NCBI RefSeq assembly: GCF_003112775.1
Contig: NZ_BFCH01000036.1
Location: 1 to 64,000, forward strand
Direction of reading: 5' to 3'
Origin: Mycobacterium montefiorense
GTDB lineage: Bacteria; Actinomycetota; Actinomycetes; Mycobacteriales; Mycobacteriaceae
Length of the DNA: 64,000 bases
How positions within the stretch are numbered: the first letter of the stretch is position 1; the number at the start of each line of letters is the position of its first letter. Below, piece by piece: positions 25,211-37,137 of the stretch. The notes under the pieces were generated by a model. It ran no database searches. It was given only the letters and a program-made list of their open reading frames with translations, and was not told the DNA's origin. Made by a program: the position numbers and the translations under genes.

Positions 25211-26701
25211 TTAGGTCGCCAGCACCCGGCTGGCCGCGGTCCAATAGGGCAGCTCTTCGCGTTTGGCGGCCCACCGGATCGTCTTGGTGTACCCGTATTC
25301 GCTCAGCGTCTCCTCGGCGTGCTCGCGCCCGAATCCGCTGTGGCCGACCCCGCCGAATCCGGTGCCGATCGCAATCCGGACGTAGTTGTTGACGAACACA
25401 GCGCCGGCCCGGATCTGCCGACTCACCCGCAACGCGCGGTCGCTGTCCTGGGTGAACACCGCCGCCACCAATCCAAACGGTGTGCTGTTGGCGATTCGCA
25501 CCGCCTCAGCTTCTTCGGAGAACGGGATCAACGTGACCACGGGACCGAAGATCTCTTCCCGGGCGATCCGCATCCGCGGAGTCACGTCGGTCAGCACGGT
25601 TGGTGATACGTAGAAGCCGTCGGCCAGGCGGGGATCTTCGGGCAGCGGCGCCTGGGCCGCGATGCGCGCGCCCTCGGCCACGCCGAGCTTGAGGTAGTCC
25701 AGCACCTGCTTTTGCTGCGCGCGGGTGACCAATGGCCCGACATCGGTCATGGCGTCGGCGCCGTCGCCCACCCGCAACCGAGTCACCGCTTTGCACAACT
25801 TCGCGGCGAACTGCTCATAGATCGTGTCCTGCACCAGGATTCGCGACGACGCGGTGCACGCTTCGCCCTGGTTGAAGAAACCACCGTCAATGGCGGCCAA
25901 CAGCGCCTCGTGCACGTTGGCGTCATCGAACACGACTAACGGGTTCTTTCCGCCCAGCTCCATCAGCGTCGGGGTGAGGTTGCAGGCGGCATTGCGCATG
26001 ACTGCCGAACCCGTCCTCGGCGATCCGGTGAAGGAGACCTTGCCCACCAGCCGGTGTCCGGCCAGGGCGGCACCCACCTCGCCCCTGCCGGGCACGGCGT
26101 GCACTACGCGGTCCGGAAGCACCGACTGGATCAGTTCCACCATGCGCAGCACCACCGAGGGCGCCTGCTCCGGTGGCTTCACCACGACGGCATTGCCGAC
26201 AGCCAGTGCCGGAGCGATCTTTCCGGCGGTGTGGATGGGTGGCCAGTTGAACGGCACGATGGCGGCGATCACCCCGTACGGCTCGAGGGTGGTGACGTCC
26301 AGGACGGTGTCGTGGTCGCGCGCCCGGTTCGGCAAGGCCTCCACGATGCTGCTGAAGTATTCGAAGATGGAGATCGCCGCTTCGAGGTCGAACTGGCGCG
26401 CTTGGGCGATCGGCTTGCCCATTTCCCGTGACTCGAGCATCGCGAGTTCATCCGCGTGCGCGCGGATGACTTTGGCGATCTCACGCAGGTAGGCACCGCG
26501 CTCCCGGGCCGGCCGCTGCTTCCAGCGCAGGTGTGCGGCATGGGCTTTGCGCACCGCCTGGTCAACCTCGTTGGGCCCCGCTCCCTGGACCACGGTGATG
26601 GTCCGGCCGGTGGCGGGGTTCTCGACGACGAATTGGTCGTCGGTGGAGGGAGACGACCAACGCGTTCGGGTTCTGGTCAGGGGGGGAGCTTGCAGAGTCA
26701 T
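25211..26701 (-). CDS. NAD(P)-dependent aldehyde dehydrogenase
   Basis: A 496-residue ALDH-superfamily enzyme oxidising an aldehyde to the acid. Motifs: Rossmann/NAD segment PFNWPPIHTAGKIAPALA, GSPRTGSAV, the general-base glutamate in MELGGKNPLVV, the catalytic cysteine in NQGEACTASSR and the EIFGPV motif. The ATG at 26701 (MTLQAPPLTRTRTRW) is chosen; the open frame up to 26929 gives an atypical extension. It is divergent from a LysR gene with a 141-bp shared control region and heads the ALDH-amidohydrolase operon, suggesting catabolism of one compound. Confidence 0.92.
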   Translation of the reverse strand: MTLQAPPLTRTRTRWSSPSTDDQFVVENPATGRTITVVQGAGPNEVDQAVRKAHAAHLRWKQRPARERGAYLREIAKVIRAHADELAMLESREMGKPIAQARQFDLEAAISIFEYFSSIVEALPNRARDHDTVLDVTTLEPYGVIAAIVPFNWPPIHTAGKIAPALAVGNAVVVKPPEQAPSVVLRMVELIQSVLPDRVVHAVPGRGEVGAALAGHRLVGKVSFTGSPRTGSAVMRNAACNLTPTLMELGGKNPLVVFDDANVHEALLAAIDGGFFNQGEACTASSRILVQDTIYEQFAAKLCKAVTRLRVGDGADAMTDVGPLVTRAQQKQVLDYLKLGVAEGARIAAQAPLPEDPRLADGFYVSPTVLTDVTPRMRIAREEIFGPVVTLIPFSEEAEAVRIANSTPFGLVAAVFTQDSDRALRVSRQIRAGAVFVNNYVRIAIGTGFGGVGHSGFGREHAEETLSEYGYTKTIRWAAKREELPYWTAASRVLAT

Positions 26702-26842
26702 TGGCACGTCCAGCAAGGTCGGGGGTGGGATGGTCGACGGGCGATACGGCACGCTCGACGAAAACGACGCTACGTTTGCCCGCCACATCAGGGCCAACGA
26801 AAAGTTTTGATGGCTCTCAGCACAGTCGGTGATAATGGCTGT

Positions 26843-27736
26843 ATGGAGCTTCGCCATCTTGAGTACTTTCTGGCGGTCGCGGACAACAGGAGCTTCACTG
26901 AGGCAGCGAAGAAACTGCACGTCGTCCAATCGGGTGTGTCGGCGACGATCAAGGCCCTGGAACGCGAACTCGGCGCCGAGCTATTCGTCCGGGGCTCTGC
27001 GGGAGTGGAGCTGACTCCCGCAGGAGAGGAGCTGCGACCCCGCGCCCGCGAAACTCTGGACGCCGCCCGCGCGGCCAAGGACGCTGTCAACGCCACCCGC
27101 GGCTCTGTACGCGGCACTGTCGCGGTGGGGATCCTGACGTCGATCAGCGTGATCGACATGCCCGCGGTGCTGGCCGAACTGCATAGCAGGCATCCCGGGG
27201 TGACGGTGCACTTGCGTGCCGCCAGCGCCGGCTCGGCCGGGCTCGCCGGCCAGCTCCGCGACGGTGATCTCGACGTTGCCTTTCTCGTCTTCACCGGGCC
27301 GCCGCCGGCCGACCTGAATGCCCGGCTCGTTGCGGCCGTCCCGCTGCTTCTAGTGGTGCCGGCCGATCATCCACTCGCCCAACGGGATTCGGTGCCATTG
27401 GCCGAGTTGGCGGGAATGTCGTTCGTCGACAGCCCACCGGGATACGGCACCAGAACCGTGATCGACAATGCGTTCACCGCCGCCGGCGTCGAGCGGACCG
27501 TCGCGGTGGAGGTCGCCGACCTCGGCACGGCGGCCACCTACATCCGCAACGGTCTGGGGATCGGCTTCCTGAGCTGGACCATCCTCGACGAGATCGATGA
27601 TTTCGGCTTGGCCACGCTGCGGGTGAGCGACTACGACCTGGAATGGCGTTTGTTCGTCACCACGTCCGCGGCCCGATCGACCAGCGCGGCCACCCGCGCC
27701 GTGCTCGCACTGATCGAGGAAATCGCTTCCCGCTGA
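26843..27736 (+). CDS. LysR-family transcriptional regulator
   Basis: A 297-residue LysR-type regulator. The winged helix-turn-helix spans residues 1-60 (MELRHLEYFLAVADNRSFTE, then HVVQSGVSATIKALE) and an effector-binding periplasmic-protein-like domain fills the rest. The ATG at 26843 begins at the canonical residue; the open frame further upstream is spurious. Divergent orientation to the ALDH gene predicts that it controls the ALDH-amidohydrolase operon. The inducer is unknown. Confidence 0.93.
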   Translation: MELRHLEYFLAVADNRSFTEAAKKLHVVQSGVSATIKALERELGAELFVRGSAGVELTPAGEELRPRARETLDAARAAKDAVNATRGSVRGTVAVGILTSISVIDMPAVLAELHSRHPGVTVHLRAASAGSAGLAGQLRDGDLDVAFLVFTGPPPADLNARLVAAVPLLLVVPADHPLAQRDSVPLAELAGMSFVDSPPGYGTRTVIDNAFTAAGVERTVAVEVADLGTAATYIRNGLGIGFLSWTILDEIDDFGLATLRVSDYDLEWRLFVTTSAARSTSAATRAVLALIEEIASR

Positions 27737-27737
27737 A

Positions 27738-28928
27738 TTACCCTGCGAAGGATGCCTTTTCGCACGTTAGCGCCGCGCCCTTAGCCGCCACCCCGTAGCC
27801 GTAGCGATCGATGACCTCGGCCCAGCGCTCCGTGACGATCGCACGCTGTTCGGTCGTCATCTCGTAGGTGTTCGTCCGGTAGGCTGCCTTGTCGGCAAGG
27901 TATTGGCGAAGCCGCGGCGCGTACCGGTCGAAGTCGCCCAGGTCCAGGTGCTCGTACATTTTGCGCAGGTGCCCCTCGGGATCGCCGACCAGATCCTCGT
28001 AGCGCAATTCGTAAAACTTTGATGGGTCGACGAGTTCGCGGCCTTCGTCCAGCTTTCGGTACAGGTCGAGGTAGGTGGACAGCACGTTTTCGATCAATCC
28101 CTCAAACGTCGGCCGTTGCAGGCCGTGGACAAGCGAGAACGCCTTGAAAAGATTGACGGTCGACGGATATACGACGTAGGGATCGCGCACGATGTGGATG
28201 AACTTCGCCTGCGGAAATATGTCCAGCAGCACCTTGATCCGGAAACTGTGCGTCGGGCTCTTGAGGACGATTGCCTTGCGGCGGCGGAAGTACACCTGCT
28301 GAACGAACCGAAAGAGGGTCCGTTTCCACGTTTCCAGTTCCCGCGCGCTCAGCTTGTCCATGTCCAGGTACTGCTCGTCCTGGGTCGGCCGATTCGGGAA
28401 CGCGATGGTCAGGTACGGGGAGGGCAGGCCCAGCATGCACCATGCGAACTCGTCTTCCTGCGGGTGCGCCATGCTCATGTCCATGTTGTCCATGGCGCGG
28501 TGCTTCGACGTCAGGAATTCCGCGAATCGGGCAAACCGCTGGGTCAGCAGAAAGTGGTGCGGCGCAATGCATTCGTAGGTCGTGGGACCGGTGTGGCGGT
28601 CGTCGAGGACCATCATTTCGTGCAGCATGGTGGTGCCGCTGCGCCAGTGCCCGACGATGAAGATCGGCGCATCGCCGATCGCCGTGTTGGCGACGCGCCT
28701 GCCGAATACGATCCGTTGGCACATCCCCAGAAAAGAGTTGACGACGCTGAGCACCGTGTAGAGCGCCGCGTAGTGCCAGCGGCTCCAGTGCACGGCGAAG
28801 CGGTTGCGGATCAGCAGGCGCGTCCAGGCAGTGAAGTTGCAACCGATCCACAGCGGTGCGGCCCACTCGTGCCACCACGCCAATCGCGATGCCGAACGTC
28901 CGGCCTTCATCGCAGTCGGGGACAACAC
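27738..28928 (-). CDS. Sulfotransferase family protein
   Basis: A 396-residue enzyme of the sulfotransferase_3 type, transferring sulfate from PAPS to a hydroxyl. The 5'-phosphosulfate loop is [17 protein letters not shown] (about residues 89-105); the 3'-phosphate site is in [16 protein letters not shown] conserved [21 protein letters not shown] segment follows. Length resembles mycobacterial Rv2267c/Rv3529c-type proteins, whose acceptors are lipids or unknown. GTG at 28928 with an in-frame ATG six codons later. It lies divergent from dnaK. Confidence 0.88.
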   Translation of the reverse strand: MLSPTAMKAGRSASRLAWWHEWAAPLWIGCNFTAWTRLLIRNRFAVHWSRWHYAALYTVLSVVNSFLGMCQRIVFGRRVANTAIGDAPIFIVGHWRSGTTMLHEMMVLDDRHTGPTTYECIAPHHFLLTQRFARFAEFLTSKHRAMDNMDMSMAHPQEDEFAWCMLGLPSPYLTIAFPNRPTQDEQYLDMDKLSARELETWKRTLFRFVQQVYFRRRKAIVLKSPTHSFRIKVLLDIFPQAKFIHIVRDPYVVYPSTVNLFKAFSLVHGLQRPTFEGLIENVLSTYLDLYRKLDEGRELVDPSKFYELRYEDLVGDPEGHLRKMYEHLDLGDFDRYAPRLRQYLADKAAYRTNTYEMTTEQRAIVTERWAEVIDRYGYGVAAKGAALTCEKASFAG

Positions 28929-29201
28929 TCATGCGTTGCGTGCTGCGCAACGACGACCCGCGGAGCAGCCATGACGCTTTCGCCCTTCTCGTGGAGGACT
29001 AGGACAGATGCACAACAGTGCAGACGCTACTGCTTAGTTGTCCTACACATGGCAAATTAACGAGAACGTCATTTCCATGACGCGGCGAGTTTGGTTCGAC
29101 GCCGTCTGGCCTGGTGGAAAGGGGTGGCGATGACTACCGGAAGAATTTTCAGACCCCCGGGAACAAAGCTGCCGATGCCAGCCGTTAGCATGATCGACAA
29201 G

Positions 29202-29220
29202 TTGAGTGACCCAGACTCAA
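29202..29220. promoter_or_regulatory. HAIR operator 1 (HspR binding site) of dnaK
   Basis: TTGAGT-N7-ACTCAA at 29202-29220, a perfect 6-bp inverted repeat with the 7-bp spacer of the HspR-associated inverted repeat (consensus CTTGAGT-N7-ACTCAAG). It lies 100 bp upstream of dnaK, in the operon that encodes HspR, so autorepression is expected. Confidence 0.9.
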
Positions 29221-29255
29221 TACTGGGTTGACAGGCCGACGCCCCCAAAGGCAGG

Positions 29256-29276
29256 CTTGAGCGGGGTTCACTCAGC
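29256..29276. promoter_or_regulatory. HAIR-like operator 2 of dnaK
   Basis: CTTGAGC-N7-ACTCAGC at 29256-29276 keeps the 7-bp spacer and most of the HAIR arms. It lies 35 bp downstream of operator 1 and 44 bp before the dnaK start. Probably a second, weaker HspR site. Confidence 0.7.
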
Positions 29277-29319
29277 ATAGTGGCACCAAACAAGCTCTAC
29301 ATAGTCAGGAGGAATCACT

Positions 29320-31178
<1,859 letters not shown>

Positions 31179-31182
<4 letters not shown>

Positions 31183-31814
31183 CCGAAGGCAATCCGCAGG
31201 AACAGGTAACTGTGACCGACAAGCGGCGGATTGATCCCGAGACCGGAGAAGTACGGAACGTCCCTCCCGGCCCCCAGCAAGGGGAGCCGGGAGGAACCGT
31301 CCCGGCGGGTTCCGCGACGGAGCAAGACGCCGGCAAGGTCGCCGAGCTGACCGCCGATTTGCAGCGGGTGCAGGCCGACTTTGCGAACTACCGCAAGCGG
31401 GCGCTTCGCGATCAGCAGGCCGCGGCGGATCGGGCTAAAGCCGGCGTTGTCAGCCAATTGCTTGGTGTACTCGACGATCTCGATCGTGCGCGCAAGCACG
31501 GTGACCTGGAGTCGGGCCCGCTGAAGTCGGTAGCCGACAAGCTGGAAAGCGCACTGACCGGGCTCGGGCTGGTGGCGTTCGGCGCCGAAGGCGAAGATTT
31601 CGACCCGGTGCTGCACGAGGCGGTTCAGCACGAGGGCGATGGCTCTCGACCGGTGATCGGCACCGTGATGCGACAGGGCTACAAGCTGGGCGAAAGCGTG
31701 CTGCGCCACGCGCTGGTCGGCGTCGTCGACACGGTGGGTGACGAGACCAGCGCGGTGAACGAGACCGCCGCTGACAGCGACACCGGCGAAAATAACGACA
31801 CCTCCGGTGAATAA
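31179..31814 (+). CDS. grpE: Nucleotide exchange factor GrpE
   Basis: A 211-residue GrpE that releases ADP from DnaK. A disordered N-terminus rich in Pro/Gly/Glu leads to the long coiled-coil helix ([20 protein letters not shown]) and the beta-wing domain with [11 protein letters not shown] and [16 protein letters not shown]. The GTG at 31179 overlaps the dnaK stop (GTGA), so translation is coupled. The C-terminal tail is acidic and longer than in Escherichia coli. Confidence 0.97.
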
Positions 31815-31867
31815 GGCACAGAATCAGGACTACGGAAACAGCGAAAGGTGAGAGGGGGTGACGCGAC

Positions 31868-33046
31868 ATGGCTCAGCGTGAATGGGTCGAAAAGGACTTC
31901 TATAAGGAGCTTGGCGTCTCCCCCGACGCCAGCCCCGAAGAGATAAAGCGCGCCTATCGCAAGTTGGCGCGTGATCTGCATCCGGACGCGAATCCCGACA
32001 ACCCCGCCGCCGGTGAACGGTTCAAAGCGGTGTCGGAAGCACACAATGTGCTCTCGGATACCGCCAAGCGCAAGGAGTACGACGAAACCCGTCGACTCTT
32101 CGCCGGCGGTGGCCTTGGTGGTCGAAGGTTCGACACCGGCGGCTTCGGTGGTTTCAACGTGGGTGGCGACGGCGCCGAGTTCAATCTCAACGATTTGTTC
32201 GACGCCGCGGGCCGTAGCGGCGGGACCAACATCGGTGACTTGTTCGGCGGTCTGTTCGGACGGGGCGCGAGCGCTCGTCCCAGCCGGCCCCGGCGCGGCA
32301 ACGATCTGGAAACCGAGACCGAGCTGGATTTCGTCGAGGCCGCCAATGGCGTCGCGATGCCGCTGCGACTCACCAGCCCGGCGCCGTGCACGAATTGTCA
32401 TGGCAGCGGGGCACGCCCGGGCACCAGCCCGAAGGTGTGTCCCACCTGTAACGGCGCCGGTGTGGTCAGCAGCAACCAGGGGGCGTTCGGATTCTCCGAG
32501 CCCTGCACCGACTGCCGGGGCATCGGCTCGATCATCGAGCACCCCTGCGACGAGTGCAAAGGTACCGGTGTCACCACCCGCACCCGCACCATCAATGTGC
32601 GGATCCCACCCGGAGTCGAAGACGGACAACGTATCCGGTTACCCGGGCAGGGTGAGGCGGGCTTACGCGGTGCACCGTCGGGTGATCTGTACGTGACGGT
32701 GCATGTGCGGCCGGACAAGGTCTTCGCCCGCGACGGCGACGACCTTACCGTCACCGTGCCGGTCAGCTTCAGCGAATTAGCTTTGGGTTCAACGCTTTCA
32801 GTGCCCACACTGGACGGAAAGGTCGGCGTTCGGGTGCCCAAAGGCACCGCCGACGGCCGCATACTGCGGGTGCGTGGACGCGGTGTGCCCAAGCGCAGCG
32901 GTGGCAGCGGGGACTTGCTTGTCACCGTGAAAGTCGCTGTGCCGCCGAACTTGGAAGGCGCTGCGGAGGAGGCGCTTAAGGCGTATGCGGAGGCCGAGCA
33001 GTCCAGTGGTTTCAACCCGCGGGCAGGATGGGCAGGTAATCGCTGA
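31868..33046 (+). CDS. dnaJ1: Chaperone protein DnaJ1 (Hsp40)
   Basis: A 392-residue co-chaperone that loads substrates on DnaK. The J-domain (residues about 8-75) has the HPD triad in [12 protein letters not shown] Gly/Phe-rich region follows ([17 protein letters not shown]). The zinc-binding domain has four CxxCxGxG-type repeats ([32 protein letters not shown]), and two beta-barrel domains come after. ATG at 31868 after an AGAGGGGG site. It overlaps hspR by 1 bp (TGATG). The order dnaK-grpE-dnaJ-hspR is typical of actinobacteria. Confidence 0.98.
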   Translation: MAQREWVEKDFYKELGVSPDASPEEIKRAYRKLARDLHPDANPDNPAAGERFKAVSEAHNVLSDTAKRKEYDETRRLFAGGGLGGRRFDTGGFGGFNVGGDGAEFNLNDLFDAAGRSGGTNIGDLFGGLFGRGASARPSRPRRGNDLETETELDFVEAANGVAMPLRLTSPAPCTNCHGSGARPGTSPKVCPTCNGAGVVSSNQGAFGFSEPCTDCRGIGSIIEHPCDECKGTGVTTRTRTINVRIPPGVEDGQRIRLPGQGEAGLRGAPSGDLYVTVHVRPDKVFARDGDDLTVTVPVSFSELALGSTLSVPTLDGKVGVRVPKGTADGRILRVRGRGVPKRSGGSGDLLVTVKVAVPPNLEGAAEEALKAYAEAEQSSGFNPRAGWAGNR

Positions 33047-33432
33047 TGGCGAAAAACCCTAAGCGAGAAGATGCCCGGACGTTTTTGATCTCGGTGGCGG
33101 CCGAGCTGGCCGGCATGCATGCGCAGACGTTGCGTACCTACGATCGCCTCGGACTGGTCATCCCGCGCCGCACTTCCGGTGGCGGGCGGCGCTATTCGCA
33201 GCACGACGTGGATCTGCTGCGCGAGGTGCAGCGGCTCTCGCAGGACGAAGGCGTCAACCTCGCCGGCATCAAGCGCATCATCGAGCTGACCAACCAGGTC
33301 GAGGCGCTGCAGTCGCGGCTCAAGGAAATGGCCGAGGAGGTAGCCGTGTTGCGAGGTAAGCAGCGCCGCGATATCGCGGTGGTGCCCAAGAGCACGGCGC
33401 TGGTGGTGTGGCAGCCACGTAGAGGTCGTTAG
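33046..33432 (+). CDS. hspR: Heat shock repressor HspR (MerR family)
   Basis: A 128-residue MerR-type repressor. The helix-turn-helix and wing are visible in LAGMHAQTLRTYDRLGLVIP and GGGRRYSQHDVDLL. A dimerising helix with VEALQSRLKEMAEEV follows, then a short basic tail. It binds HAIR repeats, here found upstream of dnaK and of clpB, and in other actinobacteria DnaK acts as its co-repressor. The ATG overlaps the dnaJ1 stop, so all four genes are co-translated. Confidence 0.97.
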   Translation: MAKNPKREDARTFLISVAAELAGMHAQTLRTYDRLGLVIPRRTSGGGRRYSQHDVDLLREVQRLSQDEGVNLAGIKRIIELTNQVEALQSRLKEMAEEVAVLRGKQRRDIAVVPKSTALVVWQPRRGR

Positions 33433-33861
33433 TCGACCGCCATCAGCGGCACCCTTTGCCTCGTCGGCTTGGGCAGCAAGGGTTTTCGGTGTATTCGAGG
33501 AGCGTCGCATCCCGCCTTGAGAGCAGAACAGAGGGCCGGGTGCCGGCCGTCAACGCAATTCATATCGCCTTACTTGTTTCGGCAGGGCAAACTCAAATGT
33601 GAAACAGAGGAACCGCGCAGTAGTCGGTCGAATTCAGCCTCCCTCAATGGCTTGCCGGCTGACAGCAGACAGCACGGCTTAATGCCCAACTCTTTCAGCT
33701 TCATTCGACCCGCACCGACGAGGAGCCTGTACCTTAGTATCGGATGTCAGCCCCGTACATCCGCTGGTGGATTGTCAAGAACCCGAATAGGGATGACAGC
33801 ATCTTTTGATACCGACAGTTCCGCCTTCAGGACCGCTCATAGAAGTGATCAGAATGTCAAT
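33433..33861. other. Non-coding stretch between hspR and the cyclase-like regulator
   Basis: 429 bp. The frame of the next gene is open throughout, but composition before 33862 is unlike coding sequence and lacks homology I recognise. No RNA gene, terminator with T-run or clear promoter was seen. An in-frame ATG at 33793 is a possible alternative start of the next gene. Confidence 0.5.
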
Positions 33862-36800
33862 ATGGTTCTCGCAACTGGAACGGTGACACTATTGCTCGCC
33901 GAGGTAGCGGGATGGACGCAACTATGGCAGTCGCACCCTCGGGACATGAAGGCAGCAGTAACCCAACTCGATGCGGCCGTGCCGAGCATCGTCGGGAACC
34001 ACCAGGGCGTCAAACTAGCCGAGCAAGGCATTGGCAACAGTTTCATGGCGGCATTCACCTGCGCCACCGATGCCGTCGCATGTGCGTTGGAGCTACAGCG
34101 CGCGCCGCTGGCCCCGCTTCAGCTGCGTATCGGTCTGCACACCGGCGAGGTGCAGCTGCGCAATGAAACCAGTTATGTCGGTGCTGCCCTCAACCGCGCG
34201 GTTCGGTTGCGCGACTTGGCTCATGGTGGTCAGACCGTCCTATCAGGGACAGTGCATGACCTTGTCGTCGACTGCCTACCCGCTGATGTCTGGTTGATGG
34301 ACCTGGGCACGCACCATCTGCGGGATCTACCTCGTCCGGAGCGAGTCTTTCAGCTGTGCCGTCCGGGGATACGCATCCAGTTCCCGGCTCTGCGCTCATC
34401 CGACAGCTCATTGGCGCGCCAACTTCCTTTGCAGCTAGTCAGTTTCGTATGCCGTGGTACACGCCTGAGCGAAGTGCAGGAACTGATTCACCGCAGCCGG
34501 CTGGTGACGCTGATCGGTGTGGGCGGTGCCGGGAAGACCCGCCTGGCCATACAGGCGGCGGCAGCAGCAGCGGCGAACTTTGCCGATGGCGTCTGGTTTG
34601 TCGATCTGGGGCCCGTCACCGAACCACACGGTGTGGAGACGGCGATCGCACGCACGATCACCTCACCCGACCAGCCCAGGAGTTCGACGATCGCTACCCT
34701 GACGAACTTCCTCTGGGGCAGGCAGACCCTGATCGTGCTCGACAACTGTGAGCATCTGCTTGACGCTTGCCGAGCCGTTGTCATGAGACTGCTCGCGCAA
34801 TGTCCGAGATTGACCATTGTGGCCACCAGCCGTGAACCGATTGGTTTCGCGGGGGAAATTCGTTGGCGGGTACCACGGATGTCACTGGATGATGAAGCCG
34901 TCGAGCTATTCGCCGATCGCGCCCGAGATGTCCAGCCGGACTTCGATCTTTCCGACGGTCACCGCGAGATAGTGAAGGACATATGCCGCCGTCTCGACGG
35001 ACTGCCACTGGCGATCGAGTTGGCTGCAGCACAAGTTCGTTATATGTCCTTGGGTGAGATCGTGGACGGCTTGGACGAGACCTTCATTCGTCTGGACGGG
35101 GGCGTGCGAGCCACCACTAGCCGCCAACGGACTTTGTGGGCTTCGATCGACTGGTCTCATCGTTTGCTGACTGGACCCGAACGTGTTCTGTTTCGTCGGC
35201 TGGCGGTATTCAGGGGCGGGTTTACCGTGAGCGCCGCGAAGGTCGTAGGCAGGGCTGATCACGAGGAGCGCGCCGATGTCACCCGTAGGCTCAGCCGGCT
35301 GGTCGACAAGTCGGTTGTCGTGGCGGAAACCATTGACGGCCGAACCCGGTACCGGTTGCTTGAGACAATGCGCCAATACGCGCTCGACGTGCTTCGTGAT
35401 TCTGGTGAGTACGAACTCGTAGCGCGTCGTCACAGCGACTACTACATGAACATGGCGGGTGCTTTTGAGACGCCCGCACGATGTGGAGATGAGCAGCACG
35501 TCCAGCAACTCGACCGTGACTTCGACAATCTGAAGGCCGCGTTTACCTGGTACTGCGATAGCGCTGAAATTGTTTCGGCACTGCGACTGACATCGTTGTT
35601 GCAACCAATGTGGCTCGCGCGCGGCCGAATCCAAGAGGGGTTACGTTGGTTCGACGCCATTTTGGCCGCGAACCTCGGGTGCAATCAGGCAGTTACGCAG
35701 GTTGTGCGAGCGCGCGCGCTAGCCGACAAAGCGGGGTTGGACGCGTGGGTTGGTGCTGTCGACAGTACTGCGCTGGCGCATGAGGCGTTGGAGACTGCGC
35801 GAAGGCTCAACGACCCCGATCTGCTGGTACGTGCACTCACCGCCTGCGGGGCAACGAGCGGTTACGACCTAGACGCCGCACGCTCCTACTTCGCTGAGGC
35901 GTTAGGCGCAGCGAGATCGATCAACGCGCGGTGGAGACTGACCCACGTCCTCGGATGGCAGGCTTACAGTGCGCTCGTGGCGGGTGACCCGGTCACCATG
36001 CTTGCAGCGGCCGAGGAAGGCAGAGACCTTGCGCATTCGGGCGGCGACCGCCTCTCTGCCCGGTACTGCCGCTGGAGCGTCGCTGTGGCAACGATGCTCA
36101 AAGGCGAACTCGAACCGTCAATTGCCACGCTGCGCGACATGGCAGACGAGGCCGAAGCAGCGCGTGACCCGTTGTGGTACACGATCGTCCTGGTAAATCT
36201 GTCACGCGGACTGGCATATAGCGGAGAGGCGAACGGCGCAATCACCGCAGCACGCGATGCCCTCGGAACAGCTGCCGTCATGGGGCCATGGTACGAAGGC
36301 TTTGCGCAGGGCGCCTTGGCGGCTGCCGCGTTGTCAGCAGGTGATATCCCGATGGCTGGCAAGGCAATTGCCGCAGCGCCTCAGCTGGTGGGAACCCACC
36401 CCAGCATGATGGCCAGAATCAACGCGTATACGGCCCAAATAGAACTTGCACGCGGCAATCTTTCTGCGGCCAAATGTAAAGCCGACGAGGCGATATCATC
36501 ATCTTCGGGCTGGCACCTCGCACAGACATTGACGACGCGCGCGCGGATCTGGTCAGCGCAAGGTGAGTGGTCCCGCGCTGAAAGCGATGTGCGCGCGGCG
36601 CTCACGAAAGCCGTTGAAGTTGAGGCATTTCTCGGGGTCTCCGACATAATCGAGTGCCTTGGCGCGGTTGCCGCCCACGAAGAGAATTACCGCTGCGCAG
36701 CTCGACTGCTCGGAGCGGCCAATGCTATCCGTGAACGGAGCAGCGAAGAGCGATTCACGATATATCAAGCCGAGTATGACGCTGCGCTTGCGGTGACGCG

Positions 36801-37137
36801 TAGTGCCCTGGGCGATGCTGATCTCGCTGCAGCCTTAGCTGAAGGCGATGTGTTGGGTGTGCAGGAAGCCATCGCCTATGCACAGCGGGGTCGCGGCCAG
36901 AAGAAGCGGGCGGCCAGCGGCTGGGCATCGCTCACTCCCACTGAATTCGAGGTTGCAGAACACGTCGCAGAAGGTTTGTCCACCAAGGAGATTGCCGCGC
37001 TGATGTTCGTGTCGATCCGGACGATACACTCGCATCTCACCCACATCTATACCAAACTCGGGATCAACTCACGCGTGCAGTTGGCGAACCTTGCCAACCA
37101 CCACATCTTCAAGACTGAATCCGCACCATCGCTGTGA
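33862..37137 (+). CDS. Cyclase-homology / NTPase / LuxR giant regulator (Rv0386 family)
   Basis: About 1091 residues. Residues 1-160 resemble a class III adenylate/guanylate cyclase domain (GTVTLLLAEVAGWTQLW, RIGLHTGEVQLR, LAHGGQTVLSG). The two metal-binding aspartates of the family are replaced: E14 in AEV and N59 in GIGNSF. A P-loop NTPase follows, with Walker A GVGGAGKT near residue 220 and Walker B LIVLDNCEHLL. A long helical tetratricopeptide-like region leads to a C-terminal LuxR helix-turn-helix (LTPTEFEVAEHVAEGLSTKE, about residues 1023-1085). The architecture and length match Rv0386/Rv1358-type proteins. The DNA target and signal are unknown. The ATG at 33862 fits the family N-terminus. 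Confidence 0.88.
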   Translation: MVLATGTVTLLLAEVAGWTQLWQSHPRDMKAAVTQLDAAVPSIVGNHQGVKLAEQGIGNSFMAAFTCATDAVACALELQRAPLAPLQLRIGLHTGEVQLRNETSYVGAALNRAVRLRDLAHGGQTVLSGTVHDLVVDCLPADVWLMDLGTHHLRDLPRPERVFQLCRPGIRIQFPALRSSDSSLARQLPLQLVSFVCRGTRLSEVQELIHRSRLVTLIGVGGAGKTRLAIQAAAAAAANFADGVWFVDLGPVTEPHGVETAIARTITSPDQPRSSTIATLTNFLWGRQTLIVLDNCEHLLDACRAVVMRLLAQCPRLTIVATSREPIGFAGEIRWRVPRMSLDDEAVELFADRARDVQPDFDLSDGHREIVKDICRRLDGLPLAIELAAAQVRYMSLGEIVDGLDETFIRLDGGVRATTSRQRTLWASIDWSHRLLTGPERVLFRRLAVFRGGFTVSAAKVVGRADHEERADVTRRLSRLVDKSVVVAETIDGRTRYRLLETMRQYALDVLRDSGEYELVARRHSDYYMNMAGAFETPARCGDEQHVQQLDRDFDNLKAAFTWYCDSAEIVSALRLTSLLQPMWLARGRIQEGLRWFDAILAANLGCNQAVTQVVRARALADKAGLDAWVGAVDSTALAHEALETARRLNDPDLLVRALTACGATSGYDLDAARSYFAEALGAARSINARWRLTHVLGWQAYSALVAGDPVTMLAAAEEGRDLAHSGGDRLSARYCRWSVAVATMLKGELEPSIATLRDMADEAEAARDPLWYTIVLVNLSRGLAYSGEANGAITAARDALGTAAVMGPWYEGFAQGALAAAALSAGDIPMAGKAIAAAPQLVGTHPSMMARINAYTAQIELARGNLSAAKCKADEAISSSSGWHLAQTLTTRARIWSAQGEWSRAESDVRAALTKAVEVEAFLGVSDIIECLGAVAAHEENYRCAARLLGAANAIRERSSEERFTIYQAEYDAALAVTRSALGDADLAAALAEGDVLGVQEAIAYAQRGRGQKKRAASGWASLTPTEFEVAEHVAEGLSTKEIAALMFVSIRTIHSHLTHIYTKLGINSRVQLANLANHHIFKTESAPSL

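Larger units (their letters stand above)
28929..29319. other. Intergenic region between sulfotransferase and dnaK
   Basis: No gene is supported in these 391 bp. The half nearer dnaK holds two HspR-type inverted repeats (separate entries) and a TTGACA at 29228-29233 that could be a -35 box; a matching -10 is not clear. The half nearer the sulfotransferase shows nothing recognisable. Confidence 0.6.
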
